This document shows positions 35,628 through 47,283 of a stretch of DNA of 64,000 nt, piece after piece. The stretch comes from Nyssa sinensis (taxonomy: Eukaryota; Streptophyta; Magnoliopsida; Cornales; Nyssaceae), in contig CM018051.1 in NCBI GenBank assembly GCA_008638375.1, forward strand, positions 30,822,740 to 30,886,739, written 5' to 3'. Position numbers and translations under genes: made by a program. The notes under the pieces were generated by a model, which had not been told where the DNA came from, did no database searches, and worked only from the letters and a program-made list of their open reading frames with translations. Numbering within the stretch: position 1 is the stretch's first letter; each line of letters begins with the position of its first letter.

Positions 35628-37275
35628 CTACTCAATCTCGTGTTTAAGGGCCTTACATGTGTTGGTTGTGTGCCCACGGTCTTTGTGGAAATTGCAATAC
35701 TTACTCTGGTCCTTGTAGTTAGGATCGCCTTTTAAGGGCTCCGGCCACCTTAAATTTTCGAGAGATCGGACTTGCCGAAGTATGTTGTTTGAAGAGGTGT
35801 TCAGAGAAGTAAAATTGGTGAACTCTCTTAGTCCTAGATTGCATGGAGTTTTGGACACCGTTCTTTTTTCGGGGCTTCTCACCCTTTTCCTAGCTGTACT
35901 GGGGTCCTTTTTCTAGTCATCCTTCTTCTGATCGTCTTTCTGGGCTTGCTCTTTAATCTTTCGGGAGGTATTTTTCGCTTCCTCTAAGTTAATGTATTTC
36001 CTAGCTCGATCTATGAGGGCTGCCATGTCAGCAGGGGGACTCTTTGTCAGAGAATCTCTGAAACCTCCCTGAGCAAGACCAGAGGTCAGAGCAGCCACAA
36101 GGAAGCTAGGGCTACAATTTGTAACCTCAGTGAGTTCGGCATTGAAACACGTGATGTACACTCTGAGGGGCTCTTCCTTAGATTGTTTTACATTCAGTAA
36201 GAATTCAGGACCCTTCCTCAGCCTTCTGCTTGTCATAAACCTATCTAGGAATCGCCTACCGAGCTCATAGAAGCTAGTGACTGAGTTTGGTGGGAGATGG
36301 TGAAACCACCTTAGAGCGGTTCCATTGAGGCTGGTCACAAATGTTTGGCACATAAAGGCGTCGGAAGCCCTATGTAGGGCCATGGTATGCTGATAATGGG
36401 AAAGGTGGTCCCCAGGGTCCCTAGTCCCATCATAAGGGGTGAACTTTGGGACTATAAACTTCTTTGGCCTCTCCTCTACCATTATAGCTGGGGTGAATGG
36501 CGTAGCTAGTCTTCTGAACAGCCTTGCTAGCTCATCCTGCACTAGAGGGACTTGAATGCCCCTCATAGCAATGGTGCGATCTATAGAGTCCGCAACTTCT
36601 TCAGCTCTCCGTGGGTCCCTAGGCGGGACTTCTTGTGAGTCTTGCCTTGCTGCTTCAGCTCCCGTATGAATGGAATGGGCATGTCCCATGGATGGAGGAG
36701 GATTTTGGGGCTCCCGATCTGGAGGAATTGGAGTTGCTTGGGGCTGAGACTCCCTTGGGGCTGAGACTCCTGAAGTGCTGGATTTGTTCCTGAAGCCCTC
36801 GGGGTTTGAGCTTTGGTGGTGCTTTGATAGTGGATGTTTGGAACAAAGAATGGTATTCCCCTTCCTGTGGTTGCTGATGGCTAAGGATCTCTGCCAATGT
36901 AAGTAGCACCTTGGGGGTATTCAGGATGACTGTTGGGAATCTCCTCTTGAGGTCCTTCATTCATGTTGACAGTAGGGGGTTGTGTCCTCTGAACAGCAGT
37001 ATTGAAGGGTGGATTCGAAGGATTAATTTTGCGACTTTGAGTTAGCATTGCCAGGGTTCTAGACATGACTAGAAGTTGTTCCTGCATAAACTAATTCTGT
37101 CATTTGACCTGATCAAGCTCTTATCGTACGGGATCGGTGATTCGACCTCTTCCCTATCTGGCTGGCGGCCGGGGTTGAGAGGTCTTAAGGATTTTGAGCG
37201 TTCTTCCTCGGGCAGAGATTGGGAGCCATGATCCTTCGGGGTGATAAAGGATGAATTTGTTTGTAGGTAAAACAC
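35628..37275 (-). pseudogene. gag: Tat gag
   Basis: Minus strand. The capsid core is open over 258 codons (36689-35913): DELARLFRRLATPFTPAIMV, FIVPKFTPYDGTRDPGDHLS, TFVTSLNGTALRWFHHLPPN, LDRFMTSRRLRKGPEFLLNV, all typical of Tat gag. Downstream (35882-35628), in another frame, lies the nucleocapsid-like YCNFHKDRGHTTNTCKALKH. Upstream frames (37275-36690) hold the poorly conserved N-terminus. Small indels break it into at least four frames. Confidence 0.9.
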
Positions 37276-37297
37276 TTTCGTTAAAGAACGATTGTCG

Positions 37298-37318
37298 TTC
37301 CCACAGATGGTGTCAAAC
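37298..37318 (-). promoter_or_regulatory. Primer binding site region of the Tat element
   Basis: On the element strand gtttgacaccatctgtggga directly follows the 5' LTR. It is a diverged form of the Tat consensus ttggcgccgtctgtggga. Confidence 0.8.
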
Positions 37319-37877
37319 TAATGTTACACTTTTTAGCTCTTGCGAGGGCTGCTATGGACTCCGAACTCCGTTGCCTGAGGAATACTAAAAAAGAAGATCA
37401 GAGGGCCACCGGATTGGCTCTGGTGGTAGGCACTTCGATGCTTAAATTAATAAAATTGAATTGAAAGACTGTAATGTAAGCCAAAGAATGAGCATGCCAA
37501 TAATAGCGTACCTTAGGGTTTAATTTATAGGCTCAGTGATTCCTAAGTTGATTAGGATGTGGAGCCATAGAAGTAGGGATTTGATCATTGGAGAATGGCA
37601 GTTACCATGTTGGATACTGCGCTTGAGAGATATCTGTGAGTGGCAGTTTCCTTACTAAAGACTGTTTCCTTATCCTTAGCTCGACAGGGTGCTAAGGTAG
37701 TGATGAGTTCTGTACCATGGGAAGGGCTTTGAAGGCCTTGTGCTTGGGCTTATGAGCTTTAAAGATAAGGGTGCAAGCCCGTTCTGATATAGTTAGCCTG
37801 CTCTGGATGGCCGAGCTATGGCTGTTCTGTAGGTACATGTGTCATATGAGGATTGGTCTGCACTTTGTGGTATATCA
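37319..37877 (-). repeat. 5' LTR of the Tat element
   Basis: Pair of 29504-30063. Scattered, mainly transition, differences suggest an older insertion than the Athila element. It is followed by the duplication AGAAC. Confidence 0.95.
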
Positions 37878-37882
37878 AGAAC

Positions 37883-38000
37883 TCTCTACTACGGTTAAAC
37901 CTTTCAGATATTGTATCAGCAACTGAGAATTTCGCAAGACCTACATTATTGGTGATGGTGGATTTGGTACTGTTGTCACTGGTTGCCCCTATTCTGTTCT
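37883..38000 (+). pseudogene. LRR receptor-like kinase pseudogene, segment 4 (start of kinase domain)
   Basis: Resumes directly after the Tat duplication: LRLNLSDIVSATENFA, then in the next frame IIGDGGFGTV, the glycine-rich ATP-binding loop (GxGxFGxV). In EMS1/MSP1-like kinases the order is the same (DIVEATDHFSK..IIGDGGFGTVYKA). The catalytic lobe is not found: after about 115 bp the homology stops at TGCPYSVLK and a TAG. Confidence 0.8.
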
Positions 38001-38109
38001 TAAATAGGGAGTTCTAAGTCTCCTAAATAACCAGTCTAGATGGCAGTATGTTTACGTGTGTTGAAACCTCTAACCTTTTATATATTGTGATTGGTGATAG
38101 ACTACAATG
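38001..38109. other. Short unassigned junction
   Basis: No recognisable coding or repeat signature between the truncated kinase sequence and the minisatellite. Confidence 0.4.
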
Positions 38110-38440
38110 CACAAACCCCCAGGTTTGGTCCATTTCAATGACCTCTAAAGCCTTGTATCCATTACAAGTGCTTTAGGCTTGGTCCATCTCAATGTACAAA
38201 CCCCTAAAAACCTTGCATCCTGTGCAAGAGTTATAGGTCTGGTCCATCTTAATGTACAGACCCCTAAAAACCTAGGTCTGGTCCATCTTAATGTACAAAC
38301 CCCTAAAAACCTTGCAGCTTATGCAAGAGTTATAGGTTTGGTCCATTTCAATGACTCTTATAGGCCTTGTATCCATTACAAGTGTTATAGGCTTGGTCTA
38401 TCTCAATGCACAGACCCCTAGGTCTGGTCTATTTTTCTCA
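38110..38440. repeat. Minisatellite related to the Tat 3' region repeat
   Basis: Degenerate units centred on ggtctggtccatcttaatgt and cagacccctaaaaacc, with aagagttatag spacers, repeat about seven times. The core is the reverse of the array at 31830-31965 inside the Tat element, which suggests that 38100-39280 is the 3' end of a second, plus-strand Tat-like element. Confidence 0.7.
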
Positions 38441-38585
38441 CTCTACTGACCTTTAGAAAAACCTTGTTTCATTTGCAAATGTTGCAGATCGGTATATTAT
38501 GAATCATCAAGTAGGTATGACTCTTTAGAAATCCTAACCTCAGTTCTGTAGGATCCCACAAAACTAAGGCTCGGAGGGGAGTAAC

Positions 38586-39276
38586 TGATGAGCCATAAAG
38601 TGATAGACCTATTTAAATACGACACGTGTACTGAGCACTCGCATATACAGACCAAGAAAGGCTTTCTTATCCAGAACAAATAGGCACGAGGGCTTCTAGA
38701 GCTAGATCCTCCAGAGCTAGCACTTTAAGCACTGGCTCCTCCAGAGCTAGCGCCTCCAGAAGACTGGCTCCTCTAAAGCTAGCGCCTCCAAAGCTAGCGC
38801 TTCAAGCACTGGCTCCTCTAGAGCTAGCGCCTCCAGAGCACTGGCTCCTCCAGAGCTAGCGCCTCAAGCACTGGCTCCTCTAGAGCTAGCTGCCTCCAGA
38901 GCATACGGAGTACCGATTTGTGTACTACAGACCTCATAGTAAGTAAAATAAAATATCTGCAAGAAGGGGTTCCGAACTGGTCACCGTCTTTCATAGACTT
39001 CTGACCTCAGAATAAGGAAACAGAGTTTAATATAGCAACTGTTATTCTCGAATATCTTCAAATCCCTACTTTTACAACTCCGAATCCTAATCAACTTAGA
39101 AAATTCGTAACTTATAAATAAAGCCCTAAGGTGCGCTTTTGATGGACAATCACTCTTTTTACGCATGTACGTTATATTTTATTTTCTCTTTACTGACTTG
39201 ATCATCGGAGGGTCCTCTTTTTCTTTTTTGCAGGTCCCTTTTAACGAATCATAAGTAGGACAGTTTTTTGCAACAA
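38586..39276 (+). mobile_element. Tat-like LTR (3' LTR of a truncated element)
   Basis: A PPT-like aactaaggctcggaggggag (38562-38581) precedes TGATGAGCCATAAAGTG, as in the Tat element at 30064. The LTR has a TATA-like tatttaaatac (38610) and a downstream block cttgatcatcggagggtcct (39199) typical of Tat LTR ends, finishing near gcaacaaca. Its second LTR and internal region are absent and no duplication was found, so the ends are approximate. Confidence 0.6.
38690..38905. repeat. Minisatellite built on gagctagcgcctcc
   Basis: About eight imperfect units made of cactggctcctcc and agagctagcgcctcc alternate through the LTR. Unit length is near 30 bp, with half-units near 18. Most units carry the hexamer gctagc. 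Confidence 0.9.
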
Positions 39277-39290
39277 CAACTTATGATTCA
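39246..39290. repeat. Short inverted repeat (11-bp arms)
   Basis: gaatcataagt (39246-39256) and acttatgattc (39280-39290) are perfect inverses around a 23-nt spacer at the presumed LTR end. Confidence 0.6.
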
Positions 39291-39469
39291 GTAAAGTAGG
39301 AATTAATGGCTGAAGTTTTAGAAATAGTTAATGTTCCTCATATATTTAGGAAATGGATTATTATATAAATCTTTTCCCTAATGTTTTCATTTACTATTAA
39401 TGGTTCTTCAGAGGGAAATTTCCCAGGTGCTAAAGATCTGGATCCATACTTTGAGGCTTAAAAATGATA

Positions 39470-40650
39470 GCTTCTAGACCATCCACATCACTTATGATTG
39501 TAGCAGCCAACACTCCCTCATTGGATGCCTAATGCTTCGGTGATAGATACAATTGTTTGGGTTCTCCTTATCCCTTCGAGTTGGAAGATTCTTTACAAAT
39601 AGTAGGGTAATTACCTTATCTTGTATCTACCTCCTCATCACCACTTTGACCTTTTCTATGATGCAAGGGAATGGTGGTGGTGCCTCGTCATCTCTTATCC
39701 GCTTCAGCTTGTAGTCTTCTTCTCCAGTCGAACCTCGAGGAACATTTATAAGGGATGCGTTGGCACTTCTATGTATCCTTGATAAGGTAGAAGCCTTTGA
39801 GGAAACATATTTTCATTAAGCTTTCGCATTTTTTCTAATAAAATTGAAAAGGCTCTTAGATCATAATTCACCAAATGTATCTAATATTCTTGGTATATGC
39901 CTTCAATGTAGATTTTGACGATTTCCTTTATTACTGCCTCGTAGCATTCTGATGACCATTCCTTAAACCTTTTGACGAAGGTCACCACATCCTCTCCAGA
40001 CCACTATGTTATCTTGGTCAAGGAGAAAGTAATGACACGCTTGTCCATTTGGAAGAACTTTATATAGAACTTTTTTACCCCATCATCCTAATCAAGAACT
40101 GAGTTGGTTGGAAGGTTGGTGTACCAAGTGAAAGCTTGTTCCGTAAGGGATTTTAAGAACTCTCTCAAGCGCAAGGCATAATCCTATCAAAAGTTTGCAA
40201 GAGTATCAATGAATTGAGTCACATATTCCCTGACATTTCTTTTTTTTTTTTTCCATCGAGTGGTTTGAATTTGGGTACAACATAGCCCTCAAGGTATGAA
40301 ATTTTAGCAATGTGTTTTGAATAAGGTGGTCAAATGTCAAATTTTGGTGAGATAATTAGGTTGTTTCTTGTAGTTTTAAAGAGGGTTCATACTTGCTCAA
40401 TGGTTGTAAAAATAGTTTCTGGTGGTGTATTGGAAAGGACAGAAGGGTTTATCGGTGTATAGTTAGCAAGAGGACTTTGGGTAGTGCTTAAGGGTATGGG
40501 TACTTGGGTAGGAAAAGCCACCGATGCAGGTGGTGGGTTAACCGATAGTTCGTTTATAGGTGTAGAAAAAAGTAAAGGTTGGGCTTCTAGTCCTACAATT
40601 AAGGTGAGCATGATTTTTTCTTGGGTTTCTTACAGATTTAAGACGCCTTG
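39470..40650 (-). pseudogene. gag relic of another Ty3/gypsy-like element
   Basis: Minus strand, in broken frames: YLEGYVVPKFKPLDG, LRLREFLKSLTEQAFTWYTN, LPTNSVLD, KKFYIKFFQ, then WSGEDVVTFVKRFKEWSSEC, EGIYQEY, and finally CIYHRSIRHPMREC, a zinc-knuckle-like C..H..C cluster. This matches the gag of Tat-related non-chromoviral elements (REFPKSLTDRAYTWYVNL type). The upstream part near 40600-40390 holds a proline/threonine-rich linker. No pol follows on the left. On the right it is cut at 40799 by an LTR. Confidence 0.75.
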
Positions 40651-40798
40651 ATAGAGGAGAGGATTAGAACGTGGAGAAGGTGCAATGGCTGTTGTTGTTG
40701 GTCTAGCTTCCACAGTTGGTGTTTGAGCTTCTGTCCGTGCCCCAAATGTTCCACCATTGTAGTGCACTTTCTTTGGTGCAATTCTGTGAATGGTGCAA

Positions 40799-42726
40799 TG
40801 TCACATCCCAAACCCCACCCTATGCGAATTAGGGATTGTGACTAGCTAGTAAGTTACATCACCCACATCTACCTTGTGCAGACCACGAGTAATGCAACAA
40901 ACCAAAAGCCATTTCTAACTTGTTCCAAGTGTTTTATATTCTTTTGATCATATATTTTGTAAAGGAGATATTCATTTCAATTGATAACTATACTAGGCGA
41001 ATACAAATATACTTGACAGAACATCTAAACATCAAAAGGGTTTCACTAGATATAATATAATTTTACAATCATGTTCGGTAGATCCATTACTACAAAAAGC
41101 CATTATGGAAATTCTATACTTGTCGTATCTAGTTTACATAAGATGGGGTGAAACAACCCACTTGGCTCTCACACTCCAAACGATCTTCCTAAAAACCTGC
41201 TTACGTTCATTTATACCAGTTGCTAGGGCCTTCACCTGAAAATGTTTAGAAAAATTCATGTGAGCTTCACTAAGCTTGTGAGTAATACAAGTGCCCTATC
41301 ATGGGTTTTCGAAACCCAAACATACTTTTCCATGGATATCATTTAAAACATTTAATAAAGTTATTGGCATTCTTTAAACATACTTATAAACTTGAGTTCA
41401 TACAAAGACATTAAATCATGTAGAGTTCATGTCAATAAATCTTGTAATCAAAACATACTTCATAGCTTCTTGAATAATCATATATAAAATAATGTCATGC
41501 TTTCATGAATATGCTTATGAGCTTGGGAGGTCTAATGTTAAACCTGTCACATAGAGTGACATTCTTGGTATTCGAGGTCTTTAGGTTTTTAAAAAATCCA
41601 TCTCGCTTGAAATCCCCTTAAAGGTCTTTGAAGCAATTTGCTTAATGCCTACCAACCTGAAACTTCCGGTAAGGTCCTTGGCTTTAACATGAGATACGAT
41701 ATTATGTCATAGCATTAAAACACGTTGCAAACAAATACTTTAGTTATCCAAGCTTGTAGAATATTTATGATGCATATAAAAAGTATGCAATGTTCAAATC
41801 ATGGTTCTTTTATTATCATCAAAACATGTTTGCATTTAAGTAAGAAATCAATTACAAAATTGTACTTGATAGAAAACAAGCACCAGCTCAAGGTATAAGG
41901 GTACTCACCTAAAGTCCAATACTAAGGAAAATATTTGTCCTTAAGCCTTATTTTGCTCAAAGGGTCCTATAATAGTGATTACACACACATTAATTTCTAA
42001 TTTAAGGTACATTTCATCTATATCACTATTTAGAGGCCTTATTAGTTTAAATAGACTTCATTATTGAGTCTAGAAGGCCCAAAAACCTTAAGAGTGGTCT
42101 TCTCTTATTTTTTTATACTCTTCTGGTAACCCATTTTATCAGTAAGGGCATTTTGAGAATATTTTTTTTTATTTTATGTATTTATATTTTTGGTACCCCA
42201 TTTGATAAAACAAACCCTATTGTTGAGTCCAGAGCATCAAAAAACCTTAGGGTAGGTACTTACACGCTCATCGAAGTTCATTAGATAACTTATCCGTGTC
42301 TTTAGGATGTGTCTAAAATTATTCTAATTGTTGTTTCATGCTTATTGGGGTCTTATTTGATGAAACGAACCCCACCGTTGGATCTAGAAAATCCAAAAAT
42401 GCTAAAATAACAATTTCTGTCAACTTAAATTGATAAAAATATCGATTTACAACTTTTCCAGCAAAAGTCGACTAATTTGTAATTTTGTAATTTTTTAAAA
42501 TTAGTCTACTGGTTTGTAATTATAAAAAATCCACTGATCCATAATTTTTATTAAATAAACTTACTGGTTCATAATTAATCTTTAACATTTAATGAAATAT
42601 ACTAAAAATGCCACTTTGAAGTTCACTTTAAGTGAACCGGTTCAAAACTTCACTGAACCTACTAGTTTAGTCCGGTTTGCCACGTTAGGTTGATTTAATG
42701 TCAAAAGAGCGCCATTCCACTTAACC
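40799..42726 (-). mobile_element. LTR of a chromovirus-like element, minus strand (3' end part)
   Basis: Forward it starts tgtcacatcccaaacccc. The first 530 bp match 52928-53461 closely, so these are two copies of one LTR, and the right one lies beside a PBS on the minus strand. On the minus strand it shows, in order, modules (near 42375, 42220, 42065), a donor AG/GTGAGTAC (intron from 41908), the core ttgtattactcacaagctt and an acceptor TTTTCAG (ends 41236), then 437 nt to the end. It is interrupted at 42727 by solo LTR copy R and resumes at 46197. Confidence 0.65.
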
Positions 42727-45700
42727 TGTCACGCCCCGGATTCCCGACCGAACCCGGGGACGCGACTGAAGGAAACAAAAGAAGAAAATAAATAGACGAG
42801 TAAATAAATAAATAAATATTTAACGAATTTTAACTAAGTTTACTAATTTAGATACACATAACTAATTTAAATACAAGCCTATTCCACTAACATAACGCTA
42901 CATCCATATATCTCTGTCAATACACATACATTCCCGGTTTATAAAATTTTTGGCAGAACCTCCTTTGTTTTTCGAACCTTTTTCCCCCTGATAATCACAA
43001 TGCATCATATAACATCATATAAATATAAATACATCACAATCCATCCTCACTCGATGGCCACAACCTTATCAAAGTTAAATATACATTGTCTAATTATCCA
43101 ATCCATCACATCTACTCCTACACTTAAACTAAAAGATCATTTATTACAATATACAATACCATTTCCATTCTTTTTAGAAACACACCAATCCTTTATAAAA
43201 TCAAAATACGCCCTAAGGGCCCAAATATCCTACCAAATTCATTTCCTTCTCCTTTCTCCAAGACTTCATCAAGTCCCGCGTACCAGGAGCTTTATCTGAA
43301 ACCTGTGCCCACGAATGGGTCAGCGCCAACATGCTGGTATGGTACAATACTAATGCAAGGAATAAAATTAAGTCGTGGCATGTGCAAGTGTACATGTATA
43401 TCTACATGCCTCCCTAATCATTCATACAATAGAATGGCAACATACAAACTACACATCTGTATAAAACCCTATATCACGTTCACAAATTCATCAATACAAT
43501 GCACAGGCAACATGCGTGACACACCCATGCATCTCAATGTCACACCCATGTCTCGCTTCACGGTTCTTCCCCGTTGGCATGCAAGTACCAATATATGTCT
43601 CGCTTTACGATCCGGACCTCGATGGCATGCGAGTACCAATGGCCAATTTTGGGTTTTTCACCACAGGATCTACACCCTCATAATGCACCAGCACCTTGTG
43701 CTGACCCACACTATGCTTTCAAGGAATCACACAATGCCACTATGCCATGATTTCATCATGCAATAATACAGTTCAAACGAAACATCACTCTCATAAGCAT
43801 ATGATACATACTTTAAATAATGCATCACAATGAAGATCGAATCACAAGACTTCATCCACAATGCTACGTGTCATACTCAATCAATCTCAACACTTACACA
43901 AATCCACATGTCACAATATCAACAAACCGTTTAAAACATAAATCACATATGATAATAACTCAAGAAGTAAATCACAATTCCCAAATAATCTTAAAGAACA
44001 CGTAAGCATATAAACAAAGTGTCTCAAAGCATCTCAAAGCAATAACTCCTCTGTGATCTTCTATCAGCAGATAAGCACAAGAAATCATTCAATCAAGATG
44101 CACATCAATCCTAATTTAATTCTATTCCTTACTTAGTAAAGTACCACACCTGATCGGGTTATCTCAACCCCAAGAAGTCATGTCCACTACGTAGTCTAAT
44201 CAACCAGTTCATCTTTAGTCCACGGTTCGGAAGTAGAAGAAAACACACCGGCAGGTTGATCGAGTCGGCCAACCATTTTAAATCCAGTTTCATCAGCTTC
44301 TTCAGCCTTGATCCCATACTCAAATTGGATAATCGAATTACTACATACATTCCTCACCGTGCCATCATAACAGATAACAACAACTCGAAGGATGACCATT
44401 AAGTTTTTGAATAAAGTTCTAGGCTCAGTCAACCTTTTAGATGAACGGACAATAACTTCTCCGCTTGAAATTGAGTGAGCCTTCTCCACCTAAACAAGAG
44501 ACCAATCCAGCATCAATTAGTTTCGCTTGCAATGTACGCTTGTAAAATTACACAAACCAGCCCATTTAAGCATTCCATCCATTCCCTCATCACTAGTCTA
44601 CCAAAACAGTTTCAATCCCAGTTCTCTTCCTCTGTTTTTCACCAACACACCTGGATTTGTTCCATTTATTTTTCACCTGCTGTAGAGTTCTTTGATTCCT
44701 CAATTCCTCCCAAAACAACTCTTGGCTATCTGTAAAATTTTGTCCATAGATAACCCATCTGCACCATCCAACCCAATGCAATCCAACTGACATCGCTGCT
44801 GCTATTTCTCCCCTACAACGCTTCACTCAACTCCATAGTATCACCAACTCAGCTCCCAACGAAGACCACAAAGAAAATAGGGCAGTTGACTCCCAATGTC
44901 TATGACAGCCGTTTCCCTTAATACCAATTGCACACCCAGAACCACATGGAACTGCTGCACCAACAGGTACAGATTCCCTTCACAACAACAATTTTCAATT
45001 CAGTAATAGCCCAAGAGAAGCTCCAAGAATTAACTCCACTTCTCAACCTCATCCTCTGATTTTTTTCCTACTCAAATAATTCAAGTTAGTTATGGTCTCA
45101 ATCCATCCCAACAATTATTCAGAATAATCTCCATGAACAGTCCCTGTCCTCAACTAAACACGGCAAAAACAAAGGAATCCATCACTAAATCGCACCATCC
45201 ACACGCACTTCCAAGCCACATCAAAATCCACCGCCTGAATCCCACAATGCCGCAGCAACAATCCAGCACCGTTACACACACAAATAGATACCTGTTGCAG
45301 AGCTTCTCCTGAATCGGCCTCTGCATCTCCTTCACTCCTCTTCCTGCTACACTGCCACACGTATATACACATTAAACGGCTGCACTACTAGAGAATTCTA
45401 AAAATTCTCTTTTCCCCTTTTACACCACTTCACAAATACACACACACAATCATCCTCTCTGCTTCGCAAATCAGTAGCAGCCCTTGCCGCACCGCTGCAC
45501 TGCTACACCAACACCCGCACCGCTTCGTTCTTCCTCTTTGTTCCACCGCTACACTCACCAACAATACCCACAACAACCGTATCAGATTTTCCCACTTTTG
45601 CACTTCCGTCCCTTGTTCTCACCGTAAAAGAAAAGTGACTGGTGCGTCGACCCTTTGAACGTTGCTCTGTTAGACAAGGGTTTTCGTGGCTTTGAGACAA

Positions 45701-45767
45701 AGAACCTTAACTTCCGACTTTCTCACACTGTTCTCTAGACGTCTAGACTCCTCTCTAATTCAATCAG

Positions 45768-45770
<3 letters not shown>

Positions 45771-45802
<32 letters not shown>
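45771..45802. repeat. (AT)n microsatellite
   Basis: Pure at repeat of about sixteen units. Confidence 0.95.
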
Positions 45803-45805
<3 letters not shown>

Positions 45806-45957
45806 CCTCAATTTCCAGCAACTTCGGCTACAACCGCCTCTCTCTTATCTTTCCTTCTTTTCTTCACCAACTTATGCTTCTAGCAGCTTCGGCTGCTCTT
45901 CTTTTCTCTCTACTTTCTTCCGTTTCCTCCAGCTTCTTCAAGAAGCTTCATATCTTA

Positions 45958-46012
45958 TGTAATATATTATAATATAATATAATAGATAATATAATATAAT
46001 ATAATATATTAT
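45958..46012. repeat. AATAT-rich simple repeat
   Basis: Degenerate aatat/ataat units. Confidence 0.9.
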
Positions 46013-46196
46013 GTTGTCCCTTCTTCTAACAGCTTTTTTTTTTTTTTTGGTCTGGATAAATTTTATATTTCTTAATAATTAATCCCTCATGGTGTACTAT
46101 ATATTCAAGTCCATCTCCAATTATTATCGTCACATACCCTTTCTATTCATTCATTTATTTTATTTTATTTTATTTTTTTCAAATCTCTACATAACC

Positions 46197-47283
46197 AATT
46201 TAAGTGCCCTGATGGGACCCGACCTAAAGTCTGACCCAAACCCGTTGACCCAAACCTAAGTAGGGTCGTCTATCTCGGTCACACGCCTGTTATATTTACC
46301 CATGATGGTGACTGGAATTTTCAAAGTTTAAAACTCAATTTTTTTTCACAATTTTTTGAGTTGTTCTTTGGTCCCAAATCGACATACACCCAATTTAGAA
46401 CAGTTTAGGACCGTTTTGGTCCATTAATTCTTGTTAAATTGGCCGATCTCCACTGCTCACGCTTTTCTGGTAAGCTTTGAATATCCCTAATTTCTATCTC
46501 ATTTCTTCACCAACTTGGTTTGTTCTTAAACAATTGGAATCCTATTAAAGGGCTTTAAGCCCATAGCTTGTAGACCGAACTTGGAACCTTTTTAAACAAA
46601 AACCAGATTATCCTCCTTAACTGTGTATAGCTATATTTCACAGTTTTCTAGCCATTTTTGCCCATTCTTCTTGTATTGTGATGCTTAGTCATTGTATTTT
46701 TAAGTCCCATGGTCATTTCTTGAGGTTTCTTTAATGCATGCACTAAGCCAAACCTTGGTGATCGGCCATGGTGGTCACTTGTGCATGGATCAGTTCTGGG
46801 TCATTTGGACCTTCCATTTTTCCTTAATAATTCTAAAAATTACATAGAAACCGAATGGAAGAAGAAATAGTGGGAGTCTTACCTATTTGTAGCTTGATTT
46901 TTCCTTTTTCCTTTTTTCTATTTATACTTTCTCTCTTTACCTGACCTTCTCATTCTCCACTATTCTTAGCACGAATTTCTTATGTTTTTCTCTCTTGTAT
47001 AAATAGTAGTCTGAGAAAACCAAATCATAGGGAGTGGATGGGTTTAAATAGAGTGTTTGGTGATAACTCTCCCTTGACACACGTCAAGTTCAATCCTTTC
47101 CTCTTGAAGATTAAGCATGGCTATACGCATAGTCTGAATCAAACCATGTTGATGAATTATAGCTATTGAGAATTTTCTTACTTGATATGTATATGGCGCA
47201 TATGTCTATAAATATATATTATAAATCAAATATATCATGTTTCCATACCATTCATGCATGTGATTATACATCATCACATGTTA
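46197..47283 (-). mobile_element. Continuation of the chromovirus-like LTR beyond copy R
   Basis: Resumes after the TAACC duplication. It has no gene but contains phrases typical of long LTR 5' halves: pyrimidine-rich strings, ggtaagctttg-like sites and a TA-rich tract near 47220. The right boundary is uncertain; another LTR begins at 47284. Confidence 0.45.

Larger units (their letters stand above)
29504..37877 (-). mobile_element. Tat-lineage Ty3/gypsy element, minus strand, internally deleted (TSD AGAAC)
   Basis: A complete insertion by structure: LTRs of about 560 bp at both ends, PBS beside the right (5') LTR, PPT beside the left (3') LTR, and an exact duplication AGAAC (29499-29503 and 37878-37882) that restores the receptor-kinase sequence. 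Without the nested Athila solo LTR it is about 6.8 kb. Internal order on the minus strand is gag, protease, RT, a direct jump to integrase, an antisense extra ORF, then the 3' LTR. The rest of RT, RNase H and the integrase zinc finger and core are missing, so it is a defective deletion derivative. Confidence 0.95.
42727..46191 (-). mobile_element. Solo LTR, family 1, copy R (3465 bp, TSD TAACC)
   Basis: Reverse-oriented copy of 685-4549. Forward it starts tgtcacgccccggattcc and ends aaatctctaca, with an exact duplication TAACC (42722-42726 and 46192-46196). The tract around 44100-44190 (rc of 2970-3060) and the first 300 bases are nearly identical to copy L. The middle (44200-46000) is more diverged and carries (AT)n and AATAT tracts. 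The donor-like ATCAG/GTGTGG begins an intron at 44149 and an acceptor GGTTTCAG ends at 43296. Short frames inside are not recognised as genes. Confidence 0.85.

Noticed and set aside
25408..38100. Helitron or Mutator ends around the gene-fragment mosaic
   Set aside because: I looked for TC...CTRR with a hairpin and for long terminal inverted repeats and found none that were convincing; the left side is covered by an LTR.
38690..38905. Regular repeats as a CRISPR-like array
   Set aside because: Units are imperfect, short and contiguous without unique spacers, in a plant LTR.
44196..45372. Overlapping frames of 60-97 codons in solo LTR copy R
   Set aside because: Not preserved in copy L; no recognisable protein family.
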